From the NCBI GenBank assembly GCA_021730635.1, contig JAJNNC010000005.1:434001-498000 (forward strand): a stretch of DNA of 64,000 nt, read 5' to 3'. This DNA comes from Catalimonadaceae bacterium JC749. GTDB taxonomy: Bacteria; Bacteroidota; Bacteroidia; Cytophagales; Cyclobacteriaceae. Both the position numbers and the translations under genes were made by a program. Below, one piece after another: positions 28,198 to 36,698 of this stretch (position 1 is the stretch's first letter; every line of letters begins with the position of its first letter). The notes beneath the pieces are model-generated. The model saw only the letters and a list, made by a program, of their open reading frames with translations. It was not told the DNA's origin and did no database searches.

Positions 28198-29915
28198 GAA
28201 ATAACATCAGCCATACCCTGCGATCAGACGGAGAAGAATTTATACAAGCCTTTAAAATAAAGAGTATCATGGTGCTGAATGAAGCGAATCGTGTCCCCCG
28301 GGCACACATTGTGTTATTGGACGGTAATGCCAGCCGACAGGACTTTGAGCTCAGCAATCAGGACTTTTTCAAACCCGGCAAGCTTCTGGAGATTGATGTG
28401 GGATATGAAGGTGAGGTAACTAATGTCTTCAAAGGACTAATCATCAGGCATGGTATCAAGATACGCAATACCAATGTATCATACCTGGAAGTAGAGTGTA
28501 AGCACTTGGCAGTGAAACTTACCGTCAACAAAAAGAACCGCATATTTTATGATGTCAGTGATAAAGAAGCAGTTGCCCAAATTTTAGACGAAGCCAGTAT
28601 CGATTATGCTATCGATGGCATGTCAGATTTTACACACAGGCAATTGGTACAATATGAAAGCACTTCCTGGGATTTCATGATTTCCAGGGCAGATGCAAAT
28701 GGGTATCTGGCATTATTCGACAATGAGAAGCTCACCCTGGCTGCTCCTTCTATGGAAGGGGAGGCTTTGTTGGATTGCCAATATGGATCAAACATCATCA
28801 GCTTTCAGGCAGAGATGGACAGTGAAAGTCAGTTTGCACAGGTAGAGAGCAAAGCATGGTCCTCGACTGATCAGGAATTGGTGGTGGCTAGCGGCACCCC
28901 TGTTTTCACTAACGAAATAGGTAACCTTAGTTCGGAAGACCTCGCCCAGGTGCTCCATCGGGATGAACCTTGTTTCTTACAACATACCGCGAATGTTCCG
29001 GAAGATGAACTTACAACCTGGGCAAACGCTAAAGCCACCAAAAACGAACTTTCTAAAGTCAAAGGGTATGTTCGTGTCAGAGGTAATGCCACCCTGTATC
29101 CCGGGAAGATTATCAGGCTGTCTGGTTTTGGAGAACGGTTTACCGGGAAAGCCTATATAACAGGAATACGCCATGAGGTGAGCGATGGCCAGTGGACTAC
29201 TGATATTCAGTTTGGACTTCCCGCTAGCTGGTTCTCCCAGCGACAGGATTTTCAGGCACTGCCAGCGTCAGGCCTGTTACCGTCAGTCAACGGTTTGCAG
29301 ATAGGTGTGGTTACACAACTGGAAAGCGATCCTGATAATGAGTTTCGTATCAAGGTGCGGCTTCCGGTGATCAGCCAGGAAGAAGAGGGGGTGTGGGCAC
29401 AGATGATTAAGAGCTATGCCGGTGACAATTATGGATTTTGTTTTTACCCCGAAATTGGGGACGAGGTGATCGTCAGTTTTCTGAATGATGATCCACGCAA
29501 GGCTATTGTATTAGGCGCTTTGCACAGCAGTGCCAAACCTTCACCCATAACACTTAGCGACGATAATCACCAAAAAGCTATTGTTACCAGGAGTAACCTG
29601 AAGGTACTATGGGATGATGAAAAGAAAATCATTACTATTTCTACCCCAGGAGGACAACAGATCATGCTTGATGATGAGAATAAGGGGGTGACAATTACGG
29701 ATGCGCATCAAAATCTCATAGAAATGAATGATCAGGGAATCACGGTAGAAAGTGCTAAAAACCTGATACTAAAAGCGCAGCAAGATATAAACCTGGAAGG
29801 TCTTAACATAATTAGTAAGGCTAATGGAAAATTCGCAGCTGAAGGGAGTACCGGCGCAGAGGTGAAAACCAATGCGATAGCTGTTTTAAAAGGATCATTG
29901 GTTCAGATAAATTAA
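28194..29915 (+). CDS. eCIS central spike protein, VgrG-like (Pvc8)
   Basis: This 573-aa protein has gp27-like hub domains in the N-terminal two thirds (LLEIDVGYEGEVTNVFKGLI, STSWDFMISRADANGYLAL). An OB-fold gp5-like domain follows (VVTQLESDPDNEFRIKVRLP, GDNYGFCFYPEIGDEVIVSF). The end is a short beta-helix (GQQIMLDDENKGVTITDA, ENLILKAQQDINLEG-like repeats). The trimer forms the spike that pierces the target membrane. A C-terminal effector extension is absent, so cargo must ride elsewhere. The PAAR tip gene follows after 11 bp. Confidence 0.93.
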   Translation: MRNNISHTLRSDGEEFIQAFKIKSIMVLNEANRVPRAHIVLLDGNASRQDFELSNQDFFKPGKLLEIDVGYEGEVTNVFKGLIIRHGIKIRNTNVSYLEVECKHLAVKLTVNKKNRIFYDVSDKEAVAQILDEASIDYAIDGMSDFTHRQLVQYESTSWDFMISRADANGYLALFDNEKLTLAAPSMEGEALLDCQYGSNIISFQAEMDSESQFAQVESKAWSSTDQELVVASGTPVFTNEIGNLSSEDLAQVLHRDEPCFLQHTANVPEDELTTWANAKATKNELSKVKGYVRVRGNATLYPGKIIRLSGFGERFTGKAYITGIRHEVSDGQWTTDIQFGLPASWFSQRQDFQALPASGLLPSVNGLQIGVVTQLESDPDNEFRIKVRLPVISQEEEGVWAQMIKSYAGDNYGFCFYPEIGDEVIVSFLNDDPRKAIVLGALHSSAKPSPITLSDDNHQKAIVTRSNLKVLWDDEKKIITISTPGGQQIMLDDENKGVTITDAHQNLIEMNDQGITVESAKNLILKAQQDINLEGLNIISKANGKFAAEGSTGAEVKTNAIAVLKGSLVQIN

Positions 29916-29926
29916 CAATAAATATT

Positions 29927-30205
29927 ATGCCTGCAGCAGCTCGATTAAGCGATATCAGTACGCATGGAGGTACTATTGTAGGCCCTGGTGTTGCCCAGGT
30001 TCTCATTGAAGGAAAACCAGCGGCAGTCGCTACCGATATGCATAGCTGTGTGCTTCCTCCCCAAGTGCATCAGCCTACGGTCAGTCCATTTCCTATGGGA
30101 AGTCTTACGGTGCTTATTGGAGGCAAGCCTGCTTTGCGGGTGGGTGATATTTGTATTTGCGGCGCTACTGCTGCTATAGGTTGTCCAACTGTAATTATCG
30201 GTTAA
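29927..30205 (+). CDS. PAAR-domain spike tip protein (Pvc10-like)
   Basis: This 92-aa protein consists of a PAAR domain only. It begins PAAARLSDISTHGGTIVGPG and carries DMHSCVLPP, GSLTVLIGGKPALRVGD and CICGATAAIGCPTV. The histidine and cysteines are placed as in zinc-binding PAAR repeats. It forms the sharp cone on the VgrG-like spike. There is no toxin extension. The gene starts 4 bp before... the gp25 gene, in the same order as other eCIS. Confidence 0.92.
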   Translation: MPAAARLSDISTHGGTIVGPGVAQVLIEGKPAAVATDMHSCVLPPQVHQPTVSPFPMGSLTVLIGGKPALRVGDICICGATAAIGCPTVIIG

Positions 30206-30209
30206 ACTG

Positions 30210-30626
30210 ATGAAAAAGGATATTAGTTTTCTTGGACAGGGATGGGCATTTCCTCCTGGCTTTGCGTTGACACATAAGTCAGTAGACATGGTAGACCAGG
30301 ATGAAGACATTCAGCAGTCACTCGTCATTCTGCTTTCCACTCAGTTGGGGGAACGGTTGATGCAGCCTCTCTATGGTTGTGATCTGCACAACACCGTTTT
30401 TGAGAAATTAGATAGAACTGTCATTACATATTTAAAAGATACTATTGAGACTTCCATTATCTATCATGAGCCCAGAATAAAACTCATAGAAATTGAGGTG
30501 AATCAGGCAGTAGACCAGGAAGGTAAGATCATTTTTAACATCACTTATATCATCAGATCCACAAACTCTCGGTCCAACTTAGTCTATCCACATTATATTA
30601 CCGAAGCAACGGATCGCTTCTTTTAG
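30210..30626 (+). CDS. eCIS baseplate protein, GPW/gp25 family (Pvc9-like)
   Basis: This 138-aa protein has the gp25 pattern: GWAFPPGFA, QSLVILLSTQLGERLMQPLYGCDL, and EPRIKLIEIEVNQ. The EPR motif is the conserved gp25 signature. gp25 proteins form the inner baseplate ring and nucleate sheath polymerisation. The gene lies 4 bp after PAAR and 11 bp before the wedge gene, inside the same operon. Confidence 0.93.
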   Translation: MKKDISFLGQGWAFPPGFALTHKSVDMVDQDEDIQQSLVILLSTQLGERLMQPLYGCDLHNTVFEKLDRTVITYLKDTIETSIIYHEPRIKLIEIEVNQAVDQEGKIIFNITYIIRSTNSRSNLVYPHYITEATDRFF

Positions 30627-30637
30627 CAACATTAGTT

Positions 30638-33625
30638 ATGGGTAAAGATACAAGTCAAAAAGATAGAAGAACAGAAGCCCTTCATCCAGATTACTTCAAA
30701 GTGGATGAAAGATCGCTGTTTGATTTGTATCAGGAGACGCAGCGCCTGGCAGGAGCCTTAGTATTTTACGAAAGCTCAAAGGATAAACCTACCAACTATT
30801 GGTCTGCTTTTTTTGAAGAAGCTTCATTTTATCTTCAAAAGGTTACTTCAGAGGAGTGGAAAAACGATCTGTCAAGACAAAGCCCTGGTCAATGCCCTTC
30901 CCATCTGGGGCTCTTTGTAGCATTTCTTAAATTATTCGGATATGCACAACACCAATTGAATAGCCTGACGGCTGCTCATCTTCATTTCTTTTACCATAAA
31001 ATATTGGGGCAGGAGAGAAGGGGTATTAGGCCAGATAAGGTGTATGTTTTCTTTGGGCTTGCCCGTAATGTCGAAAAATATTTGCTGCCTCGACGAACCT
31101 CTTTACTTGCTGGAAAAGACAGTGAAGGAAACGACATTATCTATACAACTGACCGTGAGGTTTTTCTTCACCATGCTAAAGTAGTACAGAGCAAAGCCAT
31201 TCATCACTGGAGAACATCAGATAGCTCTATAAATGCTTACCCAATAGCCAACAGCTTGGATGGATTGGGAAAGCCCCTGCAGGAAGGACAAGGATGGTAT
31301 CCTTTTGGCCATCCTGACATGTCCCATACACCAGCGTCCATTGGATTTGGCATTGGGTCGCCTATGCTTCTATTAAAGGAAGGACGCAGGGTGATTACAA
31401 TATCAATCTCTCTGATTGATCAAAGGATAGCCTCTGACATCGCCACGCTAAAACCTGATGAATTGGAGGCGCAATTTACTGCACCGGAACAATGGTTTTC
31501 TAAAGCAGTTCAAGAGATTCAATATCAGGAAGGAAAATTATCCTTTGTCATTCAAATAGAGGAAGCGGACCCTCCTGTAGTAGCTTTTGATAAAAATCAG
31601 CACGGATGTCCCCTGCATAGCATGAGATGGCCTTTGCTAAAGATCGTTTTCAGAAAAGGTGTTACTTACAGGCGTTATGCCTTACTGCAATCCCTTCAGT
31701 GTACCGGAGTTACGATTAAGGTAGCTGTGGAGAAGGCTCGTTCTCTGCTAGTCAGAAATGATTATGGAGTGTTGGATGCCAGCAAGGCGTTTCAGCCTTT
31801 TGGATATAGCCCAGTGTTGGGCGCTAATCTCTATCTGGGGTTAGAGGAGACATTTTACAAACCCATCACTTCTTATGCGGTTAATATCCAGTGGAAAGGG
31901 CTGCCTGAAGATCTTAAAAACTATTACGAAGGCTATAAAGGCCCTACGAACAGTCTGGTCAGAACAAATGAGGACTTTAAAGTAAAGGCAGCAATCCAAT
32001 ATCAAAGAGCATGGTTAGCAGTAATCAACTCAACTGATAACAGCCTGGATTTCCCCCTGTTTGACGAGACCCTACCATTAGACACCAAAGCCTACGCTAA
32101 GGAAAAGATAGCTTCCAAGCGGGAAATGAACAGGGAAGATGGCCTGATTCGCCTCACGTTGTCATCACCTCCTCAGGCTTTTGGTCATACGCTATACCCG
32201 ATAGTATATGCAAAAGCCATTTTGGCTCAACTACAGGACAAAACTGCTCCTATCCCGCATGAACCGTACAGCCCGGTTATTGAATCCATTGATCTGTCAT
32301 ATACGGCGGAAGAAGACATAGATTTCAGCGGTGTAGATACTAACTTCTTCCGGTTTTTTCATATAGAACCCTTTGGCCTTGATGATATAAGCACAGAAGA
32401 AAAGTTGGTTTCAGTTGCTTTGCTCTCTGGTGAATTTCACCATGCGGGCAGTTTGTACCTGGGCTTAGAAAATATACATCCCCCTCAACAACTGACGATC
32501 TTTTTTGAAATAGCAGAAGAAATTGTGCAGGATAAACCTGATCTTGGCTTGTATTATCTGAGTGAAACCGGCTGGCACCCCTTACCCGAAAATCTGGTCT
32601 TGTCAGATACTACCTTGGGATTGAAACAGACGGGTATACTCTCTTTGAATCTTCCAGCCGATGCTACCTCTGAAAATACAAGGATGCCTTTAGGATATCA
32701 TTGGTTAAGCCTGACTGTGCCGGAAAATCCGGAAAGTTTTGATCGTATACTGAGTATAAGGACCAATGCCGTTACCTGTACTTTAAACTATAACCCTTCC
32801 CTGTCAGGGTATGAGATGAACTCTTTACCTCCAGGTTCTATCAAAAGCTTTTTCAGGAAAAAAAGTGAAATCAAACAGGTAGAACAACCCTATAGCTCCT
32901 TTGGAGGCAGACCTGCTGAAAGAGAGCCTGATTATTTTACAAGGGTGAGTGAAAAGCTGCGTCATAAAATGCGTGGTATTACTGCCTGGGACATGGAAAG
33001 ACTGATCCTGGAACAGTTTCCTGAAATATATAAAGTGAAGTGCATACAGCATGCAGACGCAGAAGGAACACCTTCGCCCGGAAATATACATATCATCGTT
33101 ATTCCAATGATTAAGCCGTACGATCGGTCGAAAACGCTCAAACCGATGGTGCCAAACAGTACTTTAACGAAAATCAGAGAATATATAACCCGTTTGGCTT
33201 CTCCACATGCCCGTATTAAAGTTACTAATCCGCATTATGAAGAAATTCAAATAGTAGCTGTTGTTAATTTCAACGTACAGACTGATGCAGGTTATTACCT
33301 GGAGCAATTAAATCGCGATTTGCAATATTTTCTTTCTCCCTGGGTCTTTCAGGAAGATGTGGAGATTCCATTGGGAAGTAAACTGAACCGGTCGTCCATC
33401 ATAGCCTATATAGAAGCGCGACCTTATGTTAATTTTATTGCCAGCATCAAGCTCTTAAAGAACAACAAGGTAATACAAGATCATGAAATTATTACGGATG
33501 AACATGCCCTTATTATTTCCACTGATACACACAAAATTGAAGCCATTGCTACAGACAGGGTCGTATGTCAGACTAACCAGGGAATAGAACAAATGATTGT
33601 TGATATAAATTTTGAGATACAGTAA
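30638..33625 (+). CDS. eCIS baseplate wedge protein, gp6/J-like (Pvc11-like)
   Basis: This 995-aa protein is in the order and size range of Pvc11/Afp11. The N-terminus (PDYFKVDERSLFDLYQETQR) matches the wedge-protein start. The C-terminal ~220 residues are baseplate J-like: ERLILEQFPEIYKVKCIQHA, IHIIVIPM, ITRLASPHARIKVTNPHYEE, and WVFQEDVEIPLGSKLNRSSI. It would form the (gp6)2-gp7-like wedge together with the Pvc12-like protein. The central part (about 200-760) has irregular beta-rich character and may carry peripheral decorations. Confidence 0.88.
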   Translation: MGKDTSQKDRRTEALHPDYFKVDERSLFDLYQETQRLAGALVFYESSKDKPTNYWSAFFEEASFYLQKVTSEEWKNDLSRQSPGQCPSHLGLFVAFLKLFGYAQHQLNSLTAAHLHFFYHKILGQERRGIRPDKVYVFFGLARNVEKYLLPRRTSLLAGKDSEGNDIIYTTDREVFLHHAKVVQSKAIHHWRTSDSSINAYPIANSLDGLGKPLQEGQGWYPFGHPDMSHTPASIGFGIGSPMLLLKEGRRVITISISLIDQRIASDIATLKPDELEAQFTAPEQWFSKAVQEIQYQEGKLSFVIQIEEADPPVVAFDKNQHGCPLHSMRWPLLKIVFRKGVTYRRYALLQSLQCTGVTIKVAVEKARSLLVRNDYGVLDASKAFQPFGYSPVLGANLYLGLEETFYKPITSYAVNIQWKGLPEDLKNYYEGYKGPTNSLVRTNEDFKVKAAIQYQRAWLAVINSTDNSLDFPLFDETLPLDTKAYAKEKIASKREMNREDGLIRLTLSSPPQAFGHTLYPIVYAKAILAQLQDKTAPIPHEPYSPVIESIDLSYTAEEDIDFSGVDTNFFRFFHIEPFGLDDISTEEKLVSVALLSGEFHHAGSLYLGLENIHPPQQLTIFFEIAEEIVQDKPDLGLYYLSETGWHPLPENLVLSDTTLGLKQTGILSLNLPADATSENTRMPLGYHWLSLTVPENPESFDRILSIRTNAVTCTLNYNPSLSGYEMNSLPPGSIKSFFRKKSEIKQVEQPYSSFGGRPAEREPDYFTRVSEKLRHKMRGITAWDMERLILEQFPEIYKVKCIQHADAEGTPSPGNIHIIVIPMIKPYDRSKTLKPMVPNSTLTKIREYITRLASPHARIKVTNPHYEEIQIVAVVNFNVQTDAGYYLEQLNRDLQYFLSPWVFQEDVEIPLGSKLNRSSIIAYIEARPYVNFIASIKLLKNNKVIQDHEIITDEHALIISTDTHKIEAIATDRVVCQTNQGIEQMIVDINFEIQ

Positions 33626-33640
33626 ATCAAAATAGTCACC

Positions 33641-34288
33641 ATGTTGCTGAAAACAGATAAAAATATTTTGAAGCAATATTTCAGAAGCGGCAGCAGACCA
33701 ACGCAGAAGCAATTTTATGAACTGATTGATAATTGCTATAACGAAGCTTTTACCACTTTTGTATCAGGTTATCATCTGCTGGTAGACATAGAAAGAAATA
33801 CAACTATACAATCGCTCAGAAGAGAAACAGGCAAGACCATTTTAATTCCTTTTTTCAATAGAATCAACACCATCCATCAACGGGTTTATCATTATAGCAT
33901 ACCCGTCGCTAACCTGGGCTCAGGACTATTATTGGATAAAATCGTCCTGGAAATGCAGTTACCTCAAAATACCCAATATAGGGTTAGAGATGGAAGTAGA
34001 GAAGTGCGTATCACTCAGAAAGTGAAGGTGGAATACATCAAAGTTTTCAATGGGACAGACGAGATTTATGCCTCTTCGCCAGATATAAAAAGGATGGATG
34101 CAGAACAGGAATTCCAGATTAATACATCGGCTGGTATATGGAAGGGTATAGCGATTGATATTGCTGTAGTTTACGATATCAAATCTGATATTGCCGTTTC
34201 TGATAAATTCGATATCACCGCTGAAAATGAACAAATGCTGGAGCACATTTTTGGAAGTGCTGCTTGCATCTTCAAACCAAACGAATAG
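33641..34288 (+). CDS. Unknown eCIS-locus protein between the two wedge genes
   Basis: This 215-aa protein sits 15 bp after the Pvc11-like gene and 4 bp before the Pvc12-like gene, so it belongs to the operon. Its N-terminus has LKQYFRSGSRPTQKQFYELIDNCYNE. I recognise the pattern F-x-x-G-x-x-PT-x-x-x-F-x-x-LID from bacteroidotal phage-tail-like and fibre proteins. The remaining ~150 residues are beta-rich. No classical Pvc13-like tail fibre gene is seen elsewhere in the locus. This protein is a candidate short fibre or baseplate accessory, but that is only inference. Confidence 0.7.
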   Translation: MLLKTDKNILKQYFRSGSRPTQKQFYELIDNCYNEAFTTFVSGYHLLVDIERNTTIQSLRRETGKTILIPFFNRINTIHQRVYHYSIPVANLGSGLLLDKIVLEMQLPQNTQYRVRDGSREVRITQKVKVEYIKVFNGTDEIYASSPDIKRMDAEQEFQINTSAGIWKGIAIDIAVVYDIKSDIAVSDKFDITAENEQMLEHIFGSAACIFKPNE

Positions 34289-34292
34289 AAGT

Positions 34293-36698
34293 ATGATTTC
34301 GCTTCAAGGCATATCAAAAAAAGCACCAGACAACCCTACCCTGGATTTCAAGAAGCTGAGAGAAGAAGGCATCCAACTGATTCAGGCCTTATCCGGAAGC
34401 ATCTGGACAGATTACAACTTGCACGATCCCGGTGTCACTACTCTGGAAATACTTTGTTATGCACTGACTGAGCTGGGCTATCGAACAGCGTTGTTAAAAG
34501 AAGCCCTTGAGGCGGAAGAAACTGCAGAACCAGATTTCGTGGATAAGTATTTCTTTCGCCCTGATGAGCTGTTACCCCATTGTCCCGTAACAAAATGGGA
34601 TTATGAAGATTTCATTGAAAAAAATCATCCCAAGGTACTCAATGCCTGGTTTGAAGAATACACATTGTTGCATCCTGGGGGCCCTGTCAGGGGGGGATAT
34701 GATATTGCGTTGCTGTTAGCCTACGATGATCGCTTTGGAAATTTAAATACGGATACGATTCATACCCCATTGGAGCAAAGTGATGCTCAGTTGGAAGTCA
34801 TCTTTTTCGACGAGGAGAATCGAAGACTGTCATGGAACAATATCAGGAAAGTAGAAAGCTGTTTCTGGAATGAAAGTGATCCTGATAATTTTTTTGTATT
34901 TGAAAATTACAATTGTCAGGTGGCTTTGATATTAGAAGTGGTGTATCAGCATCAAAGAAAAAGCACTACTATTCATACCAGGGCGAGGGTGACCTTTAAC
35001 CCTCTTCAAAAGCGCCGAAGAAAATCCATATCCATTGAACCTTATCGGGAGGTTATTATACAGAAGCTGGAAAGTGTGGCATTTCTTACGATCCTGACAC
35101 AGGCGATTGCTAAAGAACATTTCAAAGCTCGACTGCTTTCAGATGTCCGGCAAACTTTACTGCCCTGCCGTAATCTCTGCGAGAATTTTATGGTGTTGCG
35201 AGTGGTCAACGAACAGGAAGTAAAAATTAATGCTGAAATCGTGCTTGATGATGATGCGCCTGTTGTCAATCAATTGATCAATGCCGTATATGATAGTTTG
35301 GATGCTTTTTTTCTAAAGATGGTCCGTCAGGCCAAACAAGCTGATGATAGATCTCAGAAAAATATACTCTACGCCTCAAACCTGATTGAGGAGATTGTAA
35401 AAATAGAGGGAGTGGAGTCTGTTAGCATCCTGAGTATCAATTTGTTTGTAGATGGCGTTCCTACCATACCTCTGCAGGAGGAAGCTTCTTTTGAATGTAT
35501 TCAATTACAGCGATTTTCTAATTATATACCCAAAATAAGCCGGGAAAAATCCAGTATTACATTCGTTCGGTCGGGTACCCAAGAAAAGGCGGAAGCGGAT
35601 GCCATTGCTAAAGAATTTAAACCTCAGCTTTTTTGGCAATCTGCTCCCTTGACTAATAGGGGAGTTGTGGCTGAAAGAAACAAGGCACCTGTGCTTAACG
35701 AAAGTTTTTTCGAGGAGCTACGGCAATATTATTCTATCCAAAATGACTTTCCACAAAATTACAGGCTCAGAGAAGGACAACTCTCTGGTAAAGCACCGGA
35801 AGCGTTACAAGTGAAAGTCAGGCAGTTTAAAGCATATCTGGTCTTTTTTGAGCGAATCCTGATTGACTATCTGGAGCAACTTTACAATTTTCCTGCCTTG
35901 TTGAGTGTAAGACAAAACGCTGCCCTCTCAGAAAATGAATTAGAAAAGTTAAAAAAAGGTGTTCCTGATCTGGATTCGTTAAAATTAATTGATGAAAACA
36001 GATGGGAAAATACGGCTACCACTCCACAAGGCCTTCAGGAGGGGTTATTTCAGCAACATAAAATCCTGGATCATCTGCTGGCACGTTTTGCAACCCGCTA
36101 CACACCTCTTATGACAGAGCCATCAGAGGCCTCTACTTTGAGAAAATCCTTGCAGGCGAAAATGACCTTATTGAAAGATATTCCTGTCATCACCAAAGAG
36201 AGAGGTTTAGGATTGCCTATCAGGCCGGAAGAAAAAAACGTTTGGAATAACCATTTGCTGTCGGGATTCCAGAAAAGAGTATACAGGTTACTGGGCTTAA
36301 ACAACAGAGATCTGCTACATTACCGGCTTACCAAAGTAGGAGGTGCCGAACCTGTTGGTTTTTATCTGGTAGAGCACATTTTACTTATAGAACAGCAAGA
36401 ACGCAGTATATTTAGTAAAAAGTTTAATCGTGCCGCTGAATTACTCCTTGAGTATATCAGTAATTTATCGGCTGAGGTTCCACTCAGGGACCCATATTCT
36501 TTCCAGCTGACTATCGTCCTTCCCGATTGGTATGCTACCTGGCGAAAAAGAAGAAGCACAGTAGAAAATGCGATCAGAAAAGAAGTACCTGCTCATATTT
36601 TACCGCAAATATTTTGGCTGGGTAAGAAATATATGAGCGAGTTCGAGATTCTTTATGGAGATTGGTTAAAGAACCTGCTCCAACTTTATAGAATATGA
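34293..36698 (+). CDS. eCIS baseplate wedge protein (Pvc12-like)
   Basis: I chose the ATG at 34293 (801 aa; MISLQGISKKAPDNPTLDFK). The frame extends 34 codons into the upstream gene but those residues are unlikely. The region DYNLHDPGVTTLEILCYALT followed by ELGYRT is the strongly conserved N-terminal signature of Pvc12/Afp12-type baseplate proteins. The mid part has SVSILSINLFVDGVP and the later part DPYSFQLTIVLPDWYATWR, with a J-like fold ending. It pairs with the Pvc11-like protein in the baseplate wedge. Its stop overlaps the start of the tape-measure gene as ATGA. Confidence 0.9.
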   Translation: MISLQGISKKAPDNPTLDFKKLREEGIQLIQALSGSIWTDYNLHDPGVTTLEILCYALTELGYRTALLKEALEAEETAEPDFVDKYFFRPDELLPHCPVTKWDYEDFIEKNHPKVLNAWFEEYTLLHPGGPVRGGYDIALLLAYDDRFGNLNTDTIHTPLEQSDAQLEVIFFDEENRRLSWNNIRKVESCFWNESDPDNFFVFENYNCQVALILEVVYQHQRKSTTIHTRARVTFNPLQKRRRKSISIEPYREVIIQKLESVAFLTILTQAIAKEHFKARLLSDVRQTLLPCRNLCENFMVLRVVNEQEVKINAEIVLDDDAPVVNQLINAVYDSLDAFFLKMVRQAKQADDRSQKNILYASNLIEEIVKIEGVESVSILSINLFVDGVPTIPLQEEASFECIQLQRFSNYIPKISREKSSITFVRSGTQEKAEADAIAKEFKPQLFWQSAPLTNRGVVAERNKAPVLNESFFEELRQYYSIQNDFPQNYRLREGQLSGKAPEALQVKVRQFKAYLVFFERILIDYLEQLYNFPALLSVRQNAALSENELEKLKKGVPDLDSLKLIDENRWENTATTPQGLQEGLFQQHKILDHLLARFATRYTPLMTEPSEASTLRKSLQAKMTLLKDIPVITKERGLGLPIRPEEKNVWNNHLLSGFQKRVYRLLGLNNRDLLHYRLTKVGGAEPVGFYLVEHILLIEQQERSIFSKKFNRAAELLLEYISNLSAEVPLRDPYSFQLTIVLPDWYATWRKRRSTVENAIRKEVPAHILPQIFWLGKKYMSEFEILYGDWLKNLLQLYRI

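Noticed and set aside
34191-34292. Longer start for the Pvc12-like gene
   Set aside because: The extra residues overlap the upstream gene in another frame and lack family character; MISLQGISKK at 34293 fits.
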